Below are positions 8,528-17,181 of a DNA stretch of 38,543 nt, piece by piece. Location: NCBI GenBank assembly GCA_902622745.1, contig CACNQW010000010.1:1-38543 (forward strand), in the 5' to 3' direction. The notes under the pieces are model-generated. The model was not told where the DNA came from. It searched no databases and was given only the letters and a program-made list of their open reading frames with translations. Position 1 is the first letter of the stretch; each line of letters starts with the position of its first letter. A program made the translations under genes and the position numbers. The DNA comes from an uncultured SAR116 cluster alpha proteobacterium. GTDB lineage: Bacteria > Pseudomonadota > Alphaproteobacteria > Puniceispirillales > Marisalimonadaceae.

Positions 8528-9891
8528 TCAAAAGAGTTTTCTTTTACAAGTAAATCTTGAACTTTTGAAATGTATTGATCTATTTTATCATTATTTTCAC
8601 ATTCTACAAGAATTCTGACTATGGGTTCTGTCCCGGATGGCCTAACTAATAATCTTCCGTTATGTTTGTTTTTAAGATCTGATTGTATTTTTTTTAATGA
8701 ATTTTTAACACTTTCAGTTTCAAGAATATAATTTTTAATTTTTTTAAGATTTTTTATTTTATAAGGAGTTATACTAAATGGTCTAAGGAATTCTGAAGCT
8801 TTTTTACCAGACTTTTTTAATAAAGATATTATTTTAATTGCTGTAAGTAATCCATCTCCAGATTTAGTATGATCAGACATAATAACGTGTCCAGAAGGCT
8901 CACCACCTAAATTATAATTATTATTGAGCATTTCATCTAGGATATATCTATCACCAACATTAACTCTTTTTAATTTGATATTGTTATGATTTAAAAAACT
9001 TTCAAATCCAATATTTGTCATAATTGTACCAACAACGGTATTATTTTTTAATTCTTTTTGGTTATACAAATTTAATGCTAAGACACCTAATATTTGATCG
9101 CAATCTATGAGGTTTCCATTTTCATCAGAAAATACAACTCTATCAGCATCTCCATCAAGAGCTATTCCTAAATCCGCTTTTTCTTCTTTAGTTTTTAAAG
9201 CCATTTCATTAGGAAACATAGCTCCACAATTTTCATTGATATTAGTTCCATCTGGATCTTTATGTATTGAAACAACTTCACAACCAAGTTCAAATAATGC
9301 TTCAGTTCCAACTTTATAACCAGCACCATTTGCACAATCTAAAACGATTTTCATACCTTTAAGATTTTCATCCTTTTTAAGAATTAATTTAATTAGTTCA
9401 ATATATCTTCCTATTGCATCTTCCATTCTTCTTGCTCTTCCTAAATTTTTAGAATTAGTTAGAGTAGGACCTTTATTCAGCAATTTTTCAATTTCATATT
9501 CTACGTCATCACTTAATTTGTAACCTTGTGAATTAAACAATTTTATACCATTATCTTGGTATGGATTATGAGAAGCAGAAATCATAACGCCTAAATCACA
9601 TCTTAAAACATTAGTTAAAAGGGCTACGCCTGGGGTTGGTAGAGGTCCCGTTGTTATAGCTTCTATTCCAAGAGAAGTGAAACCTGCAACTAAAGCAGGT
9701 TCAAGCATATATCCTGACAATCTTGTATCTTTTCCAATTAAAACTCTTGGCCTTTTTGTACCTGCTTTACCATAAAAATATTCGCCTGCTGCCATAGCTA
9801 TGTTAACAGCCATTAAAGCGTTAACTTTGTCACCATTAACTGTTCCTCTGATACCGTCAGTTCCGAATAATTTTTTATAATTTGATTTCAT
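8524..9891 (-). CDS. glmM: Phosphoglucosamine mutase
   Basis: Interconverts glucosamine-6-phosphate and glucosamine-1-phosphate on the way to UDP-GlcNAc for peptidoglycan and lipid A. The 455-residue protein starts with KLFGTDGIRG, which is characteristic of GlmM rather than PGM/PMM. The phosphoserine loop ISASHNP carries the catalytic Ser at about residue 107. The metal loop is DGDADR (ALDGDADRVVF), the sugar-binding loop is GGEPSGH, and the phosphate-binding loop is RPSGTEP near the C-terminus. It sits 13 nt after folP and overlaps thiD by 4 nt. The ftsH-folP-glmM order is common in proteobacteria, which supports both this call and that of folP. Confidence 0.97.
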   Translation of the reverse strand: MKSNYKKLFGTDGIRGTVNGDKVNALMAVNIAMAAGEYFYGKAGTKRPRVLIGKDTRLSGYMLEPALVAGFTSLGIEAITTGPLPTPGVALLTNVLRCDLGVMISASHNPYQDNGIKLFNSQGYKLSDDVEYEIEKLLNKGPTLTNSKNLGRARRMEDAIGRYIELIKLILKKDENLKGMKIVLDCANGAGYKVGTEALFELGCEVVSIHKDPDGTNINENCGAMFPNEMALKTKEEKADLGIALDGDADRVVFSDENGNLIDCDQILGVLALNLYNQKELKNNTVVGTIMTNIGFESFLNHNNIKLKRVNVGDRYILDEMLNNNYNLGGEPSGHVIMSDHTKSGDGLLTAIKIISLLKKSGKKASEFLRPFSITPYKIKNLKKIKNYILETESVKNSLKKIQSDLKNKHNGRLLVRPSGTEPIVRILVECENNDKIDQYISKVQDLLVKENSFE

Positions 9892-9904
9892 TATTTTATT
9901 ATAT

Positions 9905-11017
9905 TTATATATAAACTTCTTCTAGACAAGCAAAAGACTGTTGCACCTCAAAAATATCATGTGTTCTTATTATTTGAGCACCATTTAAAAACGCAATATT
10001 TTGTAAAGATAATGAACCAGAAAGTCTTTCATCAGGTGAAATTTCTGATTTATATTTATCTTTGTAAATATTATCAATTAGTGATTTTCTACTTAACCCA
10101 GCACATATTGGGAATCCAAGAGAGTGAAATAGAGGAAAATAGTTTAGCAAATTTAAATTGTGTTTTTTGTTTTTTCCAAATCCAAAACCTGGATCAATAA
10201 TTATTTGAGATTTTTTAACACCATTTTCTAATAAAAATTTAATTCTATCTTTAAAGAATTCATAGATGTCTATTACAGGAAATTCATATGATGGATTTTC
10301 TTGCATTTTTTCAGGGCTATTTTGCATATGCATTATTATTATAGATACATTTTTATTTAATAGTAAATTTAAAAACTTCTTGTCTTTAAATCCTGAAATA
10401 TCATTAATAATTAAAACACCATAATCTATAAAAGACGATGCGGTTTCAAAATTTCTACTATCTAATGATAACTTTATATTTAGTGAGCCAACATTAAAAT
10501 TATCAAAAAACAATTTTAAACGCCTTATTTCTTCATCAGATGTAATTTTTTTTGCTCCTGGTCTAGAGGATTCCGCTCCAATGTCAACTATATCAACTTC
10601 TTGCAACTTCAATTTTTCAATTTGTTTTCTTAAATTTTCTAGGTTTTCAAATCTGCTAGCATTAAAAAAACTGTCAGGAGTAAGATTTAAAACTGACATT
10701 AAATTGCATTTGGAAAAATCTAAATTAATATTTGATACTCTCTTACATATTAAATTATGGTAAATCTCCTCCAATTTTTTTTTTGAATTCTTACAACTTT
10801 TAGATAGCTTTATAAATTCATTAAAATTTAAAATCTTTTTATAAATATTATTTTTATTTTTTTGTAAAATTACAACGTCTTCAAAAAATCTCCAACCCTC
10901 AGCCAGCTTTAAAGGTGATTTTAATTTGTTTTTATTTCCAAGGATCGGAATTACATATGTTTTTAAATTTTCAGAAGATAATGGTAATAGAATATCATCT
11001 GTGGCAATAACATTCAT
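9905..11017 (-). CDS. folP: Dihydropteroate synthase with long N-terminal extension
   Basis: Joins 6-hydroxymethyl-dihydropterin pyrophosphate and p-aminobenzoate to make dihydropteroate for folate. The pterin-binding TIM-barrel begins near residue 104: SVLNLTPDSFFNAS, then DIGAESSRPGA, INDISGF, DPGFGFGK and GLSRKS. All are signature segments of the family. At 370 residues it is about 90-100 residues longer than the E. coli enzyme. The extra N-terminal part (residues 1-100) is hydrophilic, includes a KLAEGWRFFEDV stretch, and is not recognised by me. Some alphaproteobacterial FolPs are known to be longer than E. coli's. The gene lies 8 nt after ftsH and 13 nt before glmM. Confidence 0.93.
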   Translation of the reverse strand: MNVIATDDILLPLSSENLKTYVIPILGNKNKLKSPLKLAEGWRFFEDVVILQKNKNNIYKKILNFNEFIKLSKSCKNSKKKLEEIYHNLICKRVSNINLDFSKCNLMSVLNLTPDSFFNASRFENLENLRKQIEKLKLQEVDIVDIGAESSRPGAKKITSDEEIRRLKLFFDNFNVGSLNIKLSLDSRNFETASSFIDYGVLIINDISGFKDKKFLNLLLNKNVSIIIMHMQNSPEKMQENPSYEFPVIDIYEFFKDRIKFLLENGVKKSQIIIDPGFGFGKNKKHNLNLLNYFPLFHSLGFPICAGLSRKSLIDNIYKDKYKSEISPDERLSGSLSLQNIAFLNGAQIIRTHDIFEVQQSFACLEEVYI

Positions 11018-11025
11018 TCCAATAT

Positions 11026-12969
11026 TTAGTCATCACTTTTATCACTAGTAACGACTGAACTATTTGGGGCACTTATCGGTATACCAGCACGTTTCTTATT
11101 AGGACTTTTTGCTTTAGGGGTGGATTTGCTATCTGTTGCCTTTTTAAGTTTTTTAGAAACGTTAATTTTTTTTCCTTGGCAAAGTAATTTGATTTCCTTT
11201 CCAGTTAATGTCTCATACTCTAGTAAAGCTTCAGCTACGACTTTAAGTTGTTTATTATGTTTTTTAAGAATTTTTTTTGCGTCATTATAAACACCATCAG
11301 CTATTGTTCTTATTTCATCATCAACAACGGATGCTGTTTTATCTGAAACATTTTTTTGTTGTGAAACAGACCTTCCTAAGAAAACTTCTTGTTCGTTTGG
11401 ATCGTATGCTAAAAACCCAAGTTTCTCTGACATTCCCCACTCTGTAACCATTCTTCTAGCAATATCAGACACCATTCTAATATCTGAACTAGCACCAGTC
11501 GTGATTTTATCTTCACCAAAAATCATTTCTTCAGCTATTCTACCACCACAAGCAACCCTTAAATCAGCATAGAGTTTATTCATTGGCATGGAAACTCTAT
11601 CACCCTCAGGTAATCTCATGACCATACCTAGTGCTCTTCCTCTTGGAATTATAGTAGCTTTATGTATAGGGTCACTCGCAGGAGAATTTATTGCTACTAC
11701 AGCATGACCAGCTTCATGATATGCTGTTAACTTTCTTTCATCCTCAGTCATGACCATAGATCTTCTTTCTGAACCCATCATAACTTTGTCTTTAGATTGT
11801 TCGAATTCTTCCATGGATACTTCTAATTTTCCTTTTCTAGCAGAAAGCAAAGCGGCTTCATTGACCAAATTTGCTAAATCAGCACCTGAAAAACCTGGTG
11901 TCCCTCTAGCAATTACTCTAGGCTCAACATCCTTAGCTAGAGGAACTTTCTTCATGTGAACCTTCAATATTTTTTCTCTCCCAATCATGTCAGGGTTAGG
12001 AACAACTACTTGTCTATCGAAACGCCCAGGTCTCAATAATGCTGGATCTAGAACATCTGGTCTATTGGTTGCCGCAATTAAAATTACGCCTTCATTTGTT
12101 CCAAAACCATCCATCTCTACAAGAAGTTGATTTAACGTTTGTTCTCTTTCATCATTACCACCGCCAAGACCAGCTCCTCTATGTCTACCCATGGCGTCTA
12201 TCTCATCAATAAAAATTATACATGGTGCACTTTTCTTTCCTTGGTCAAACATATCTCTTACTCTTGATGCACCAACACCTACAAACATTTCAACAAAGTC
12301 AGAACCTGATATTGTAAAAAATGGAACTCCAGCCTCTCCAGCAATAGCTTTAGCAAGTAGAGTTTTTCCAGTACCAGGAGGTCCTACTAATAAAACACCT
12401 TTTGGGATTTTTCCTCCTAATCTTTCGTATTTGTATGGATCTTTTAAAAACTCAACAATTTCTTCTAATTCAGATTTAGCTTCGTCAATACCAGCAACAT
12501 CTTTAAATGTTATTTTATCTTTATGCTCAGTTAAAAGTTTAGCTTTAGATTTTCCAAACCCCATAGCACCTTTAGCTCCACCTTGCATCTGTCTCATAAA
12601 AAATATCCAAACACCAATAAACAATAACATTGGAAACCAAGATATGAGCACACTTAAAAAGCCTGGCATTGATGATTCTGGTGGTTCAGAAATTACTTTT
12701 ATACCTTTAGAAGATAATTCATTAGCAAGCTCCGTATTTTTTGGTACATAAGAATAAAATGGAATCCCATCGCTTGTACTCCCACTAATTTTATCATCAT
12801 CTATTTTAACTTCCTTGATCTCACCACTATTTATTCTTTTAACAAAGTCAGAATAGGCAATTACATTACCTGTTTTACTGCTTGATGTATTGTCAAATAC
12901 ATTGAAAAGAGCAACCAAAATTAAAGAGATTATTATCCATATAAATATATTTTTACTAAAATTTTTCAT
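11026..12969 (-). CDS. ftsH: ATP-dependent zinc metalloprotease FtsH
   Basis: Membrane-anchored hexameric AAA+ protease that degrades misassembled membrane proteins and short-lived regulators; in E. coli these include RpoH and LpxC. The 647-residue protein has TM1 at about 7-25, a periplasmic domain, and TM2 at about 103-125. Walker A GPPGTGKT is at 196-203, Walker B IIFIDE at 251-256, and the second region of homology includes [20 protein letters not shown]. The zinc site HEAGH is at 418-422. The C-terminal tail (about 605-647) is Lys/Ser/Pro-rich and probably disordered. It lies 4 nt after tilS, a widespread pairing, and 8 nt before folP. Confidence 0.98.
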   Translation of the reverse strand: MKNFSKNIFIWIIISLILVALFNVFDNTSSSKTGNVIAYSDFVKRINSGEIKEVKIDDDKISGSTSDGIPFYSYVPKNTELANELSSKGIKVISEPPESSMPGFLSVLISWFPMLLFIGVWIFFMRQMQGGAKGAMGFGKSKAKLLTEHKDKITFKDVAGIDEAKSELEEIVEFLKDPYKYERLGGKIPKGVLLVGPPGTGKTLLAKAIAGEAGVPFFTISGSDFVEMFVGVGASRVRDMFDQGKKSAPCIIFIDEIDAMGRHRGAGLGGGNDEREQTLNQLLVEMDGFGTNEGVILIAATNRPDVLDPALLRPGRFDRQVVVPNPDMIGREKILKVHMKKVPLAKDVEPRVIARGTPGFSGADLANLVNEAALLSARKGKLEVSMEEFEQSKDKVMMGSERRSMVMTEDERKLTAYHEAGHAVVAINSPASDPIHKATIIPRGRALGMVMRLPEGDRVSMPMNKLYADLRVACGGRIAEEMIFGEDKITTGASSDIRMVSDIARRMVTEWGMSEKLGFLAYDPNEQEVFLGRSVSQQKNVSDKTASVVDDEIRTIADGVYNDAKKILKKHNKQLKVVAEALLEYETLTGKEIKLLCQGKKINVSKKLKKATDSKSTPKAKSPNKKRAGIPISAPNSSVVTSDKSDD

Positions 12970-12973
12970 AGTG

Positions 12974-14263
12974 TCAGATCTTACCTTTGATAAAGATCAA
13001 ATCATAATTAGATTTTATCTTTAAATTATTATTAATATTTTTATTGTCTATAGTATATAAATAGGGTTTTATTATCTTACCTTCAAGTGTTTTTAAATTT
13101 GGGATAGTAGAACTAATATATTTATAAGATTTAGACATTGATTCATTATCACCAAAATCATTTAAAATATTTAAATGATTGTTATCAGAAACTAGTTTGC
13201 CATTAAATTTACTTAGAACTAAGAATCTATTATCAAAAAAAAGCAATTTATTTTTAAGTACCTCTAACTCAAATTTAATATTTCTATTTTCCCTAATTAA
13301 ATTAATACATTTTAATTTTTTAAAGATTACAACATTATTGATAGTAAATTTATTAATTTTACCATTAAAAAAATCTCTTAATTTTTGAATTAAATTTATT
13401 TTTCTTGGCAAAAAATCATTGCCACCTACGTTTTTAATTAACTTTCCAAGTTGATAAGAGCTAAACAATATATTCTTTTTAAAAAGGAGGAAAAAGTTTT
13501 CTAAATCAATTGAGATAGATCCATGCGGATAATAAATGACATTATCATTTTTCCAAATATTTTCAATTTTATTTAAGGATCCAGAAAAACGCTTTGAAAT
13601 AGTTGATAATTTATACAATTTTTTTTCAATATTACAAAATTTATTTTCTTTAAACAATTTAAGCACTTTTCTTGATTTCACTCTTTCAAATTTATAATCA
13701 AAATTTGATTTATCAGTAACGTATGAGATTTCTTTACTTGCAAGAAAATTTAATATTTCTATTTTTTTTATTTTTAATAAAGGTCTTAAAATTTTAATCT
13801 CTTTCCATTTTGTAACCTCTTTTATACCGATTAAACCATCAAACCCAGAAGATTTCATTAATCTCATGTAAATTGTTTCAATTTGATCATCGTAATGATG
13901 TCCTAAAACAATATCTGCTGAATGTTTTTGTGCAACATTGTATAAGATATTTCTTCTTCTTATTCTTGCCCAATTTTGAAGATTTCCAGAAGCATATCTA
14001 TCTTTAATTTTAATAATTTTTGGATCAAAACCTAGTTTAGTAGCTAATTTTTTTGTTTTTAAAGCCTCATCATTAGATTCAATTCTTAGTCTATGATCGA
14101 CTATAATTGGAAATACTGATCCCAAAAATCCAAAATGTTCTTTCAAATACTTAATATAATAGAGTAGAAATATAGAATCTGAACCACCTGATAGTCCAAC
14201 TACCACGTCATTATTGATTATAATAGAATTTTGATTAAATAAACTTTTAAAATCATTTATCAT
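12974..14263 (-). CDS. tilS: tRNA(Ile)-lysidine synthase
   Basis: Converts C34 of the CAU-anticodon tRNA-Ile to lysidine using ATP and lysine, which is needed to read AUA codons correctly. The PP-loop SGGSDS is at residues 25-30 in [14 protein letters not shown], followed by VDHRLR and the [15 protein letters not shown] segment that is typical of TilS. The 429-residue length suits the family, but the region after about residue 220 is poorly conserved, Lys/Asn-rich and AT-driven. The start overlaps the ybgF stop by 4 nt, and ftsH follows after 4 nt. AUA is frequent in AT-rich genomes such as this one, so the enzyme should be essential. Confidence 0.94.
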   Translation of the reverse strand: MINDFKSLFNQNSIIINNDVVVGLSGGSDSIFLLYYIKYLKEHFGFLGSVFPIIVDHRLRIESNDEALKTKKLATKLGFDPKIIKIKDRYASGNLQNWARIRRRNILYNVAQKHSADIVLGHHYDDQIETIYMRLMKSSGFDGLIGIKEVTKWKEIKILRPLLKIKKIEILNFLASKEISYVTDKSNFDYKFERVKSRKVLKLFKENKFCNIEKKLYKLSTISKRFSGSLNKIENIWKNDNVIYYPHGSISIDLENFFLLFKKNILFSSYQLGKLIKNVGGNDFLPRKINLIQKLRDFFNGKINKFTINNVVIFKKLKCINLIRENRNIKFELEVLKNKLLFFDNRFLVLSKFNGKLVSDNNHLNILNDFGDNESMSKSYKYISSTIPNLKTLEGKIIKPYLYTIDNKNINNNLKIKSNYDLIFIKGKI

Positions 14264-15171
14264 TCATTAGAGCAAGAATTTAATTCTTTGAGTTGCTTTA
14301 TTCTTTTCACGAATTTTGCGGATGGATTATCGATCGAGTCAAATGTTTGTATCAATATTTTACAAATGAAGTCCTTTGGTGCGTATTCAACGGTGGCTTC
14401 TGCAATTAACAAAGAGATTTGTTCATATCTTTTATCATCAGGGTATTTTGCGTTGAATTCTGCAAATGCTAACGCTGCTTGAGAATATTTTTTCTGCATA
14501 AATAAAATTCTACCCAACCAGTATTCTGCATCTACGACTTTATCGTTATCTTTATGAGTTGAAATAAAATTTTTAAATGCCAATTCTGCTTTATTCAGAT
14601 CGTTTAACAAATAACCTTCAGCTAACTTAAAATGATCATTGGGGTTACTTGGATATTGATCCACTTTTTTTTGTTCAACTTTTTTTTCAGTTTCATTTTC
14701 ATTTGTTTCATCTGACTTTTCTTCATCAGTTTTAATAAAACCTAGAACTCCAGGTGTTTTTGAATCTAATCCCTGAGTTTTAATTTTTGCCTTTGGTTTA
14801 ACATCACTTTTAAGTGACATATCTTCATTAATATCGTTAGATCTTGATTTTAAAGCTGGAGTTAATTTTAGATTGGTTTCAATTCTATTAATTCTAAACT
14901 CAAGTTCATATGCATATTTAGACAAATTTTGATATTGATTTGTAATTTTTGATAGATCATTTTCAATTTTATTCAGCTGATCTGAAATTGATTTATTAAC
15001 ATCTTTATTTTCAAGAGCACCAATCAGAGATTTAAGATTATTTTCAATTAGTTGAATTTTATCTTGTTGTTTTTTTATAATACCTTTAAGCCCAGCTTCT
15101 TGAGTAAAACTTATATTAGAATAAAAAAGGGACAGGACTATGCATAAAAAATATAATAAAAAATTTTTCAT
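14260..15171 (-). CDS. cpoB: Tol-Pal system protein YbgF / CpoB
   Basis: Periplasmic partner of the Tol-Pal complex; in E. coli CpoB coordinates outer-membrane constriction with PBP1B during division. The 303-residue protein has an N-terminal signal peptide (about residues 1-23, ending near SFTQEA). A coiled-coil segment follows (about 30-105), then a low-complexity acidic/Lys-rich linker (about 110-175). The C-terminal TPR domain (about 180-295) contains the hallmark DHFKLAEGYLLNDLNKAELAFKNF and ADAEYWLGR-like repeats (here VVDAEYWLGRILF, KYSQAALAF). The gene follows pal and overlaps tilS by 4 nt, the normal alphaproteobacterial order. Confidence 0.9.
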   Translation of the reverse strand: MKNFLLYFLCIVLSLFYSNISFTQEAGLKGIIKKQQDKIQLIENNLKSLIGALENKDVNKSISDQLNKIENDLSKITNQYQNLSKYAYELEFRINRIETNLKLTPALKSRSNDINEDMSLKSDVKPKAKIKTQGLDSKTPGVLGFIKTDEEKSDETNENETEKKVEQKKVDQYPSNPNDHFKLAEGYLLNDLNKAELAFKNFISTHKDNDKVVDAEYWLGRILFMQKKYSQAALAFAEFNAKYPDDKRYEQISLLIAEATVEYAPKDFICKILIQTFDSIDNPSAKFVKRIKQLKELNSCSNE

Positions 15172-15188
15172 TTTATATTCATTATATC

Positions 15189-15223
15189 AAAAAATAGCAA
15201 AATTAAGGCGAAATCTATTTTTT
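15189..15223 (-). terminator. Hairpin just after pal, terminator-like, with loop complementary to pal leader
   Basis: Two nt after the pal stop, AAAAAATAG (15197-15189 complement side) and its exact complement CTATTTTTT form a 9-bp A/U stem around a 17-nt loop, and the 3' arm ends in a U-run when read on the minus strand. It resembles a weak intrinsic terminator or mRNA 3'-end/processing hairpin between pal and ybgF. The loop holds most of a 16-nt sequence whose reverse complement lies upstream of pal at 15754-15769, so loop and leader of the same mRNA could pair. Confidence 0.5.
15201..15216. repeat. 16-bp inverted repeat, arm downstream of pal
   Basis: AATTAAGGCGAAATCT on the plus strand is the exact reverse complement of 15754-15769. 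The match extends imperfectly outward (AGCAAA before both arms with a small insertion in one, and A/T-rich sequence after). The GGCG core is unusual in this AT-rich intergenic context, so a chance 16-mer match within 600 nt is unlikely. It lies in the loop of the hairpin at 15189-15223. Confidence 0.9.
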
Positions 15224-15225
15224 AT

Positions 15226-15732
15226 TTAGTCTATTGTAGTTACTGCTCTTCTATTTTTAGACCAAGCCATATCATTTGAACCAACAACTGCTGGCTTTTC
15301 CTTACCATAAGAAATAACTCTAATTCTGTCTGGGCTTATCCCTTCAATAACTAAGTAATCTCTAACTGCTGTAGCTCTTTTTTCACCTAATGCTAAGTTG
15401 TACTCTCTTGTACCTCTCTCATCACAGTGACCTTCAATAGTAAAAGTCAAATCAGAATTAACTCTTAAAAATCTTGATTGTTTGTCTAAAGTTAGCTTTG
15501 CTTCAGATGATAATTCAGATGAATCATAATCAAATAAAACTCTATCACCAACGGCGATCAGTTTATCAGCCGGTGTTTCTTTAGCTGATCCGAAAATAGA
15601 TGCCTTACCTGCTTTTGCAGTAGCACTTGCTTTTCCAGCACCAGCAGTACCTTTGACTGCATCTTGTGTAGCTGTTTCACATGATGCTAAGAAAAATAAT
15701 GCACCAACAACTAAAATGAATTTATTAAACAT
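15226..15732 (-). CDS. pal: Peptidoglycan-associated lipoprotein Pal
   Basis: Outer-membrane lipoprotein that binds peptidoglycan and TolB and helps draw in the outer membrane at division. The 168-residue precursor has a lipoprotein signal with lipobox F-L-A-S-C, lipidated Cys at residue 18. An Ala/Gly/Lys-rich tether follows (about 19-60). The OmpA-like domain (about 62-168) has VLFDYDSSEL, IEGHCDERGTREYNLALGEKRA and the NRRAV end, all typical of Pal. It follows tolB by 93 nt, a long gap for this genome. It has a good ribosome binding site AAGGAG (15738-15743). A 16-nt inverted repeat flanks the gene, with one copy 10 nt upstream of that site. A weak promoter-like TTGAAT (15810-15805) lies in the gap. 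Confidence 0.97.
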   Translation of the reverse strand: MFNKFILVVGALFFLASCETATQDAVKGTAGAGKASATAKAGKASIFGSAKETPADKLIAVGDRVLFDYDSSELSSEAKLTLDKQSRFLRVNSDLTFTIEGHCDERGTREYNLALGEKRATAVRDYLVIEGISPDRIRVISYGKEKPAVVGSNDMAWSKNRRAVTTID

Positions 15733-15753
15733 AATTGCTCCTTATAATAAATA

Positions 15754-15769
15754 AGATTTCGCCTTAATT
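15754..15769. repeat. 16-bp inverted repeat, arm in pal leader
   Basis: AGATTTCGCCTTAATT on the plus strand, the exact reverse complement of 15201-15216 on the other side of pal. On the pal transcript it reads AAUUAAGGCGAAAUCU and ends 10 nt before the AAGGAG ribosome binding site, so pairing with the 3' copy could change access to that site or circularise the ends of the message. Confidence 0.9.
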
Positions 15770-15825
15770 AAAAATTTGCTCACATTAACCTAGTTAATAA
15801 TAAAATTCAAGGGTTTAATGTTTAA

Positions 15826-16584
15826 TCAGGGTATTAGTGGTGACCAAGCTGGATCAGAAGCATCTGCTGGTGTGATGATCTTCAATTCCTTAAAACCTGC
15901 AACATCAATTTTGTAAAGATTAACACTTCCTGTCTTTTTATTTTTAGGCCTATTTTGTTTAAAGTACATTAAAACTCGTCCATTTGGGGCCCATGTAGGT
16001 CCTTCAACTAAATAACCTTTTGCTAACAATCTTTCACCTGAGCCATCAGGTTTCATAACCCCAACATAAAATAAACCTTTGTACATTTTGGTGAATGAAA
16101 TCAAATCACCTTTTGGACTCCAAACTGGAGTAGCATATCTTCCCTTACCAAAAGAAATCCTTTTAACCCCTCTACCTTTTTCATCCATTACATATAGTTG
16201 CTGTGTACCTCCGCGGTCAGAATTAAATACAATTTGCTTACCATCTGGAGAAAAACTCGGTGAAGTATCGATTGAAGGGCTATTAGTAATTCTTTTAACA
16301 TTTTGATTTTTTATGTTCATAGTGTAAATGTCTGTAACCCCGTTATTAGAATAACTCATAATAATACTACTACCATCAGGTGAAAATCTTGGGGCAAATG
16401 TCATACCTGGGAATGAACCCAACATTTCTTGTTCACCAGTTAAGAGATTAAATATATACACTCTCGGTTCGTTGTTGTAATAAGCTAGATATGTAATTTC
16501 TTGTGTATTTGGAGAAAACCTAGGAGTAAGAACTAAAAAATTTCCATTTGTCAAAAATTGATGATTTTCTCCATCTTGATCCAT
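15826..16584 (-). CDS. tolB: TolB C-terminal beta-propeller part (second piece of a frameshifted tolB)
   Basis: The six-bladed beta-propeller half of TolB, which docks Pal in the periplasm. Repeated blade motifs are visible: [77 protein letters not shown] and SDPAWSP. The ATG at 16584 is an internal Met: the frame runs on upstream as [11 protein letters not shown], as in intact alphaproteobacterial TolBs. The N-terminal half with the signal peptide is in another frame (16590-17138). Adding one A to the A5 run at 16598-16602 (T5 on plus) would rejoin them into a protein of about 437 residues, the normal length. Without the signal peptide this piece alone would stay in the cytoplasm. pal follows after 93 nt. 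Confidence 0.85.
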   Translation of the reverse strand: MDQDGENHQFLTNGNFLVLTPRFSPNTQEITYLAYYNNEPRVYIFNLLTGEQEMLGSFPGMTFAPRFSPDGSSIIMSYSNNGVTDIYTMNIKNQNVKRITNSPSIDTSPSFSPDGKQIVFNSDRGGTQQLYVMDEKGRGVKRISFGKGRYATPVWSPKGDLISFTKMYKGLFYVGVMKPDGSGERLLAKGYLVEGPTWAPNGRVLMYFKQNRPKNKKTGSVNLYKIDVAGFKELKIITPADASDPAWSPLIP

Positions 16585-16589
16585 AATTG

Positions 16590-17138
16590 CTAATCTCTTT
16601 TTCTTGCGTTAGATGGACCAGATTCAGAAATATAAACAACCCTAGTATCAAAATAACCTTTATCTCCTGTTAATCTTTCAAATGTAAAGTCAGAAATAAT
16701 ATGGGAAACCCTTCTCCAAGATGCTTTATCTACAGTTAGCCTTAAACCAATCATATCTGTTTCTGAAACCACATCCCATAGTCGAAATTCAACTTCAATT
16801 TTGTTATTATTTTCTTCTTTGATGGCACCTGTGACTAAAGCTTTAATTCCAAAAGGTTTCCAATCATTAAAATTAGGTCTTACTGAAGGGCTGGTTGGTG
16901 GAGCAATAAAAGCCGCAGTCTCTAAAGCTTTGAATTGACCTGATCCAACAAGATTATTTGTAATAACATTTGAGATAGAACGTCCAAGCGAACTTGTTTC
17001 ACCAGCTCTATCTGTAAAATCAGCTATAGCAATTGGCAAAGGTTCAACTTGACCAGAATTTATGTCAATTTGTAAATCTTTTGCATTAGATACGCTTATA
17101 AAAAGCAAAAGGTATATCGATATAACAAACTTAAACAT
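16590..17138 (-). CDS. tolB: TolB N-terminal part (first piece of a frameshifted tolB)
   Basis: Signal peptide (about residues 1-19, ending SVSNAKD) followed by the TolB N-terminal alpha/beta domain: [41 protein letters not shown], and [22 protein letters not shown], all typical TolB. In E. coli the N-terminal domain contacts TolA. The frame ends at a TAG (16590-16592) right after G-P-S-N-A-R-K-R-D, at the junction to the propeller, while homologues continue [10 protein letters not shown]. The break coincides with an A-run, which suggests a one-base deletion in the assembly or the genome. The neighbouring tol-pal genes are intact, so selection for a working TolB is expected. It starts 43 nt after tolA. 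Confidence 0.85.
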   Translation of the reverse strand: MFKFVISIYLLLFISVSNAKDLQIDINSGQVEPLPIAIADFTDRAGETSSLGRSISNVITNNLVGSGQFKALETAAFIAPPTSPSVRPNFNDWKPFGIKALVTGAIKEENNNKIEVEFRLWDVVSETDMIGLRLTVDKASWRRVSHIISDFTFERLTGDKGYFDTRVVYISESGPSNARKRD

Positions 17139-17181
17139 ATAACTTACTTAGAAGTTGTTTTGGGCATAAATAAGGCATCAT

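Noticed and set aside
12191-12751. A 186-codon open frame on the plus strand inside ftsH.
   Set aside because: Antisense to highly conserved FtsH AAA+ motifs; it looks like a composition artefact.
15201-15769. Invertible DNA segment carrying pal (inverted repeats flanking the gene).
   Set aside because: No recombinase gene is nearby, the repeat is short, and flipping an essential envelope gene out of its operon makes little sense; an RNA-level role is more plausible.
16598-16604. Programmed -1 frameshifting in tolB at the A-run.
   Set aside because: The frame-aligned heptamer is A-AAA-AGA, not the canonical A-AAA-AAG, and I see no strong downstream hairpin or upstream stimulatory Shine-Dalgarno. 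A simple indel is more likely, though slippage is left open in the finding.
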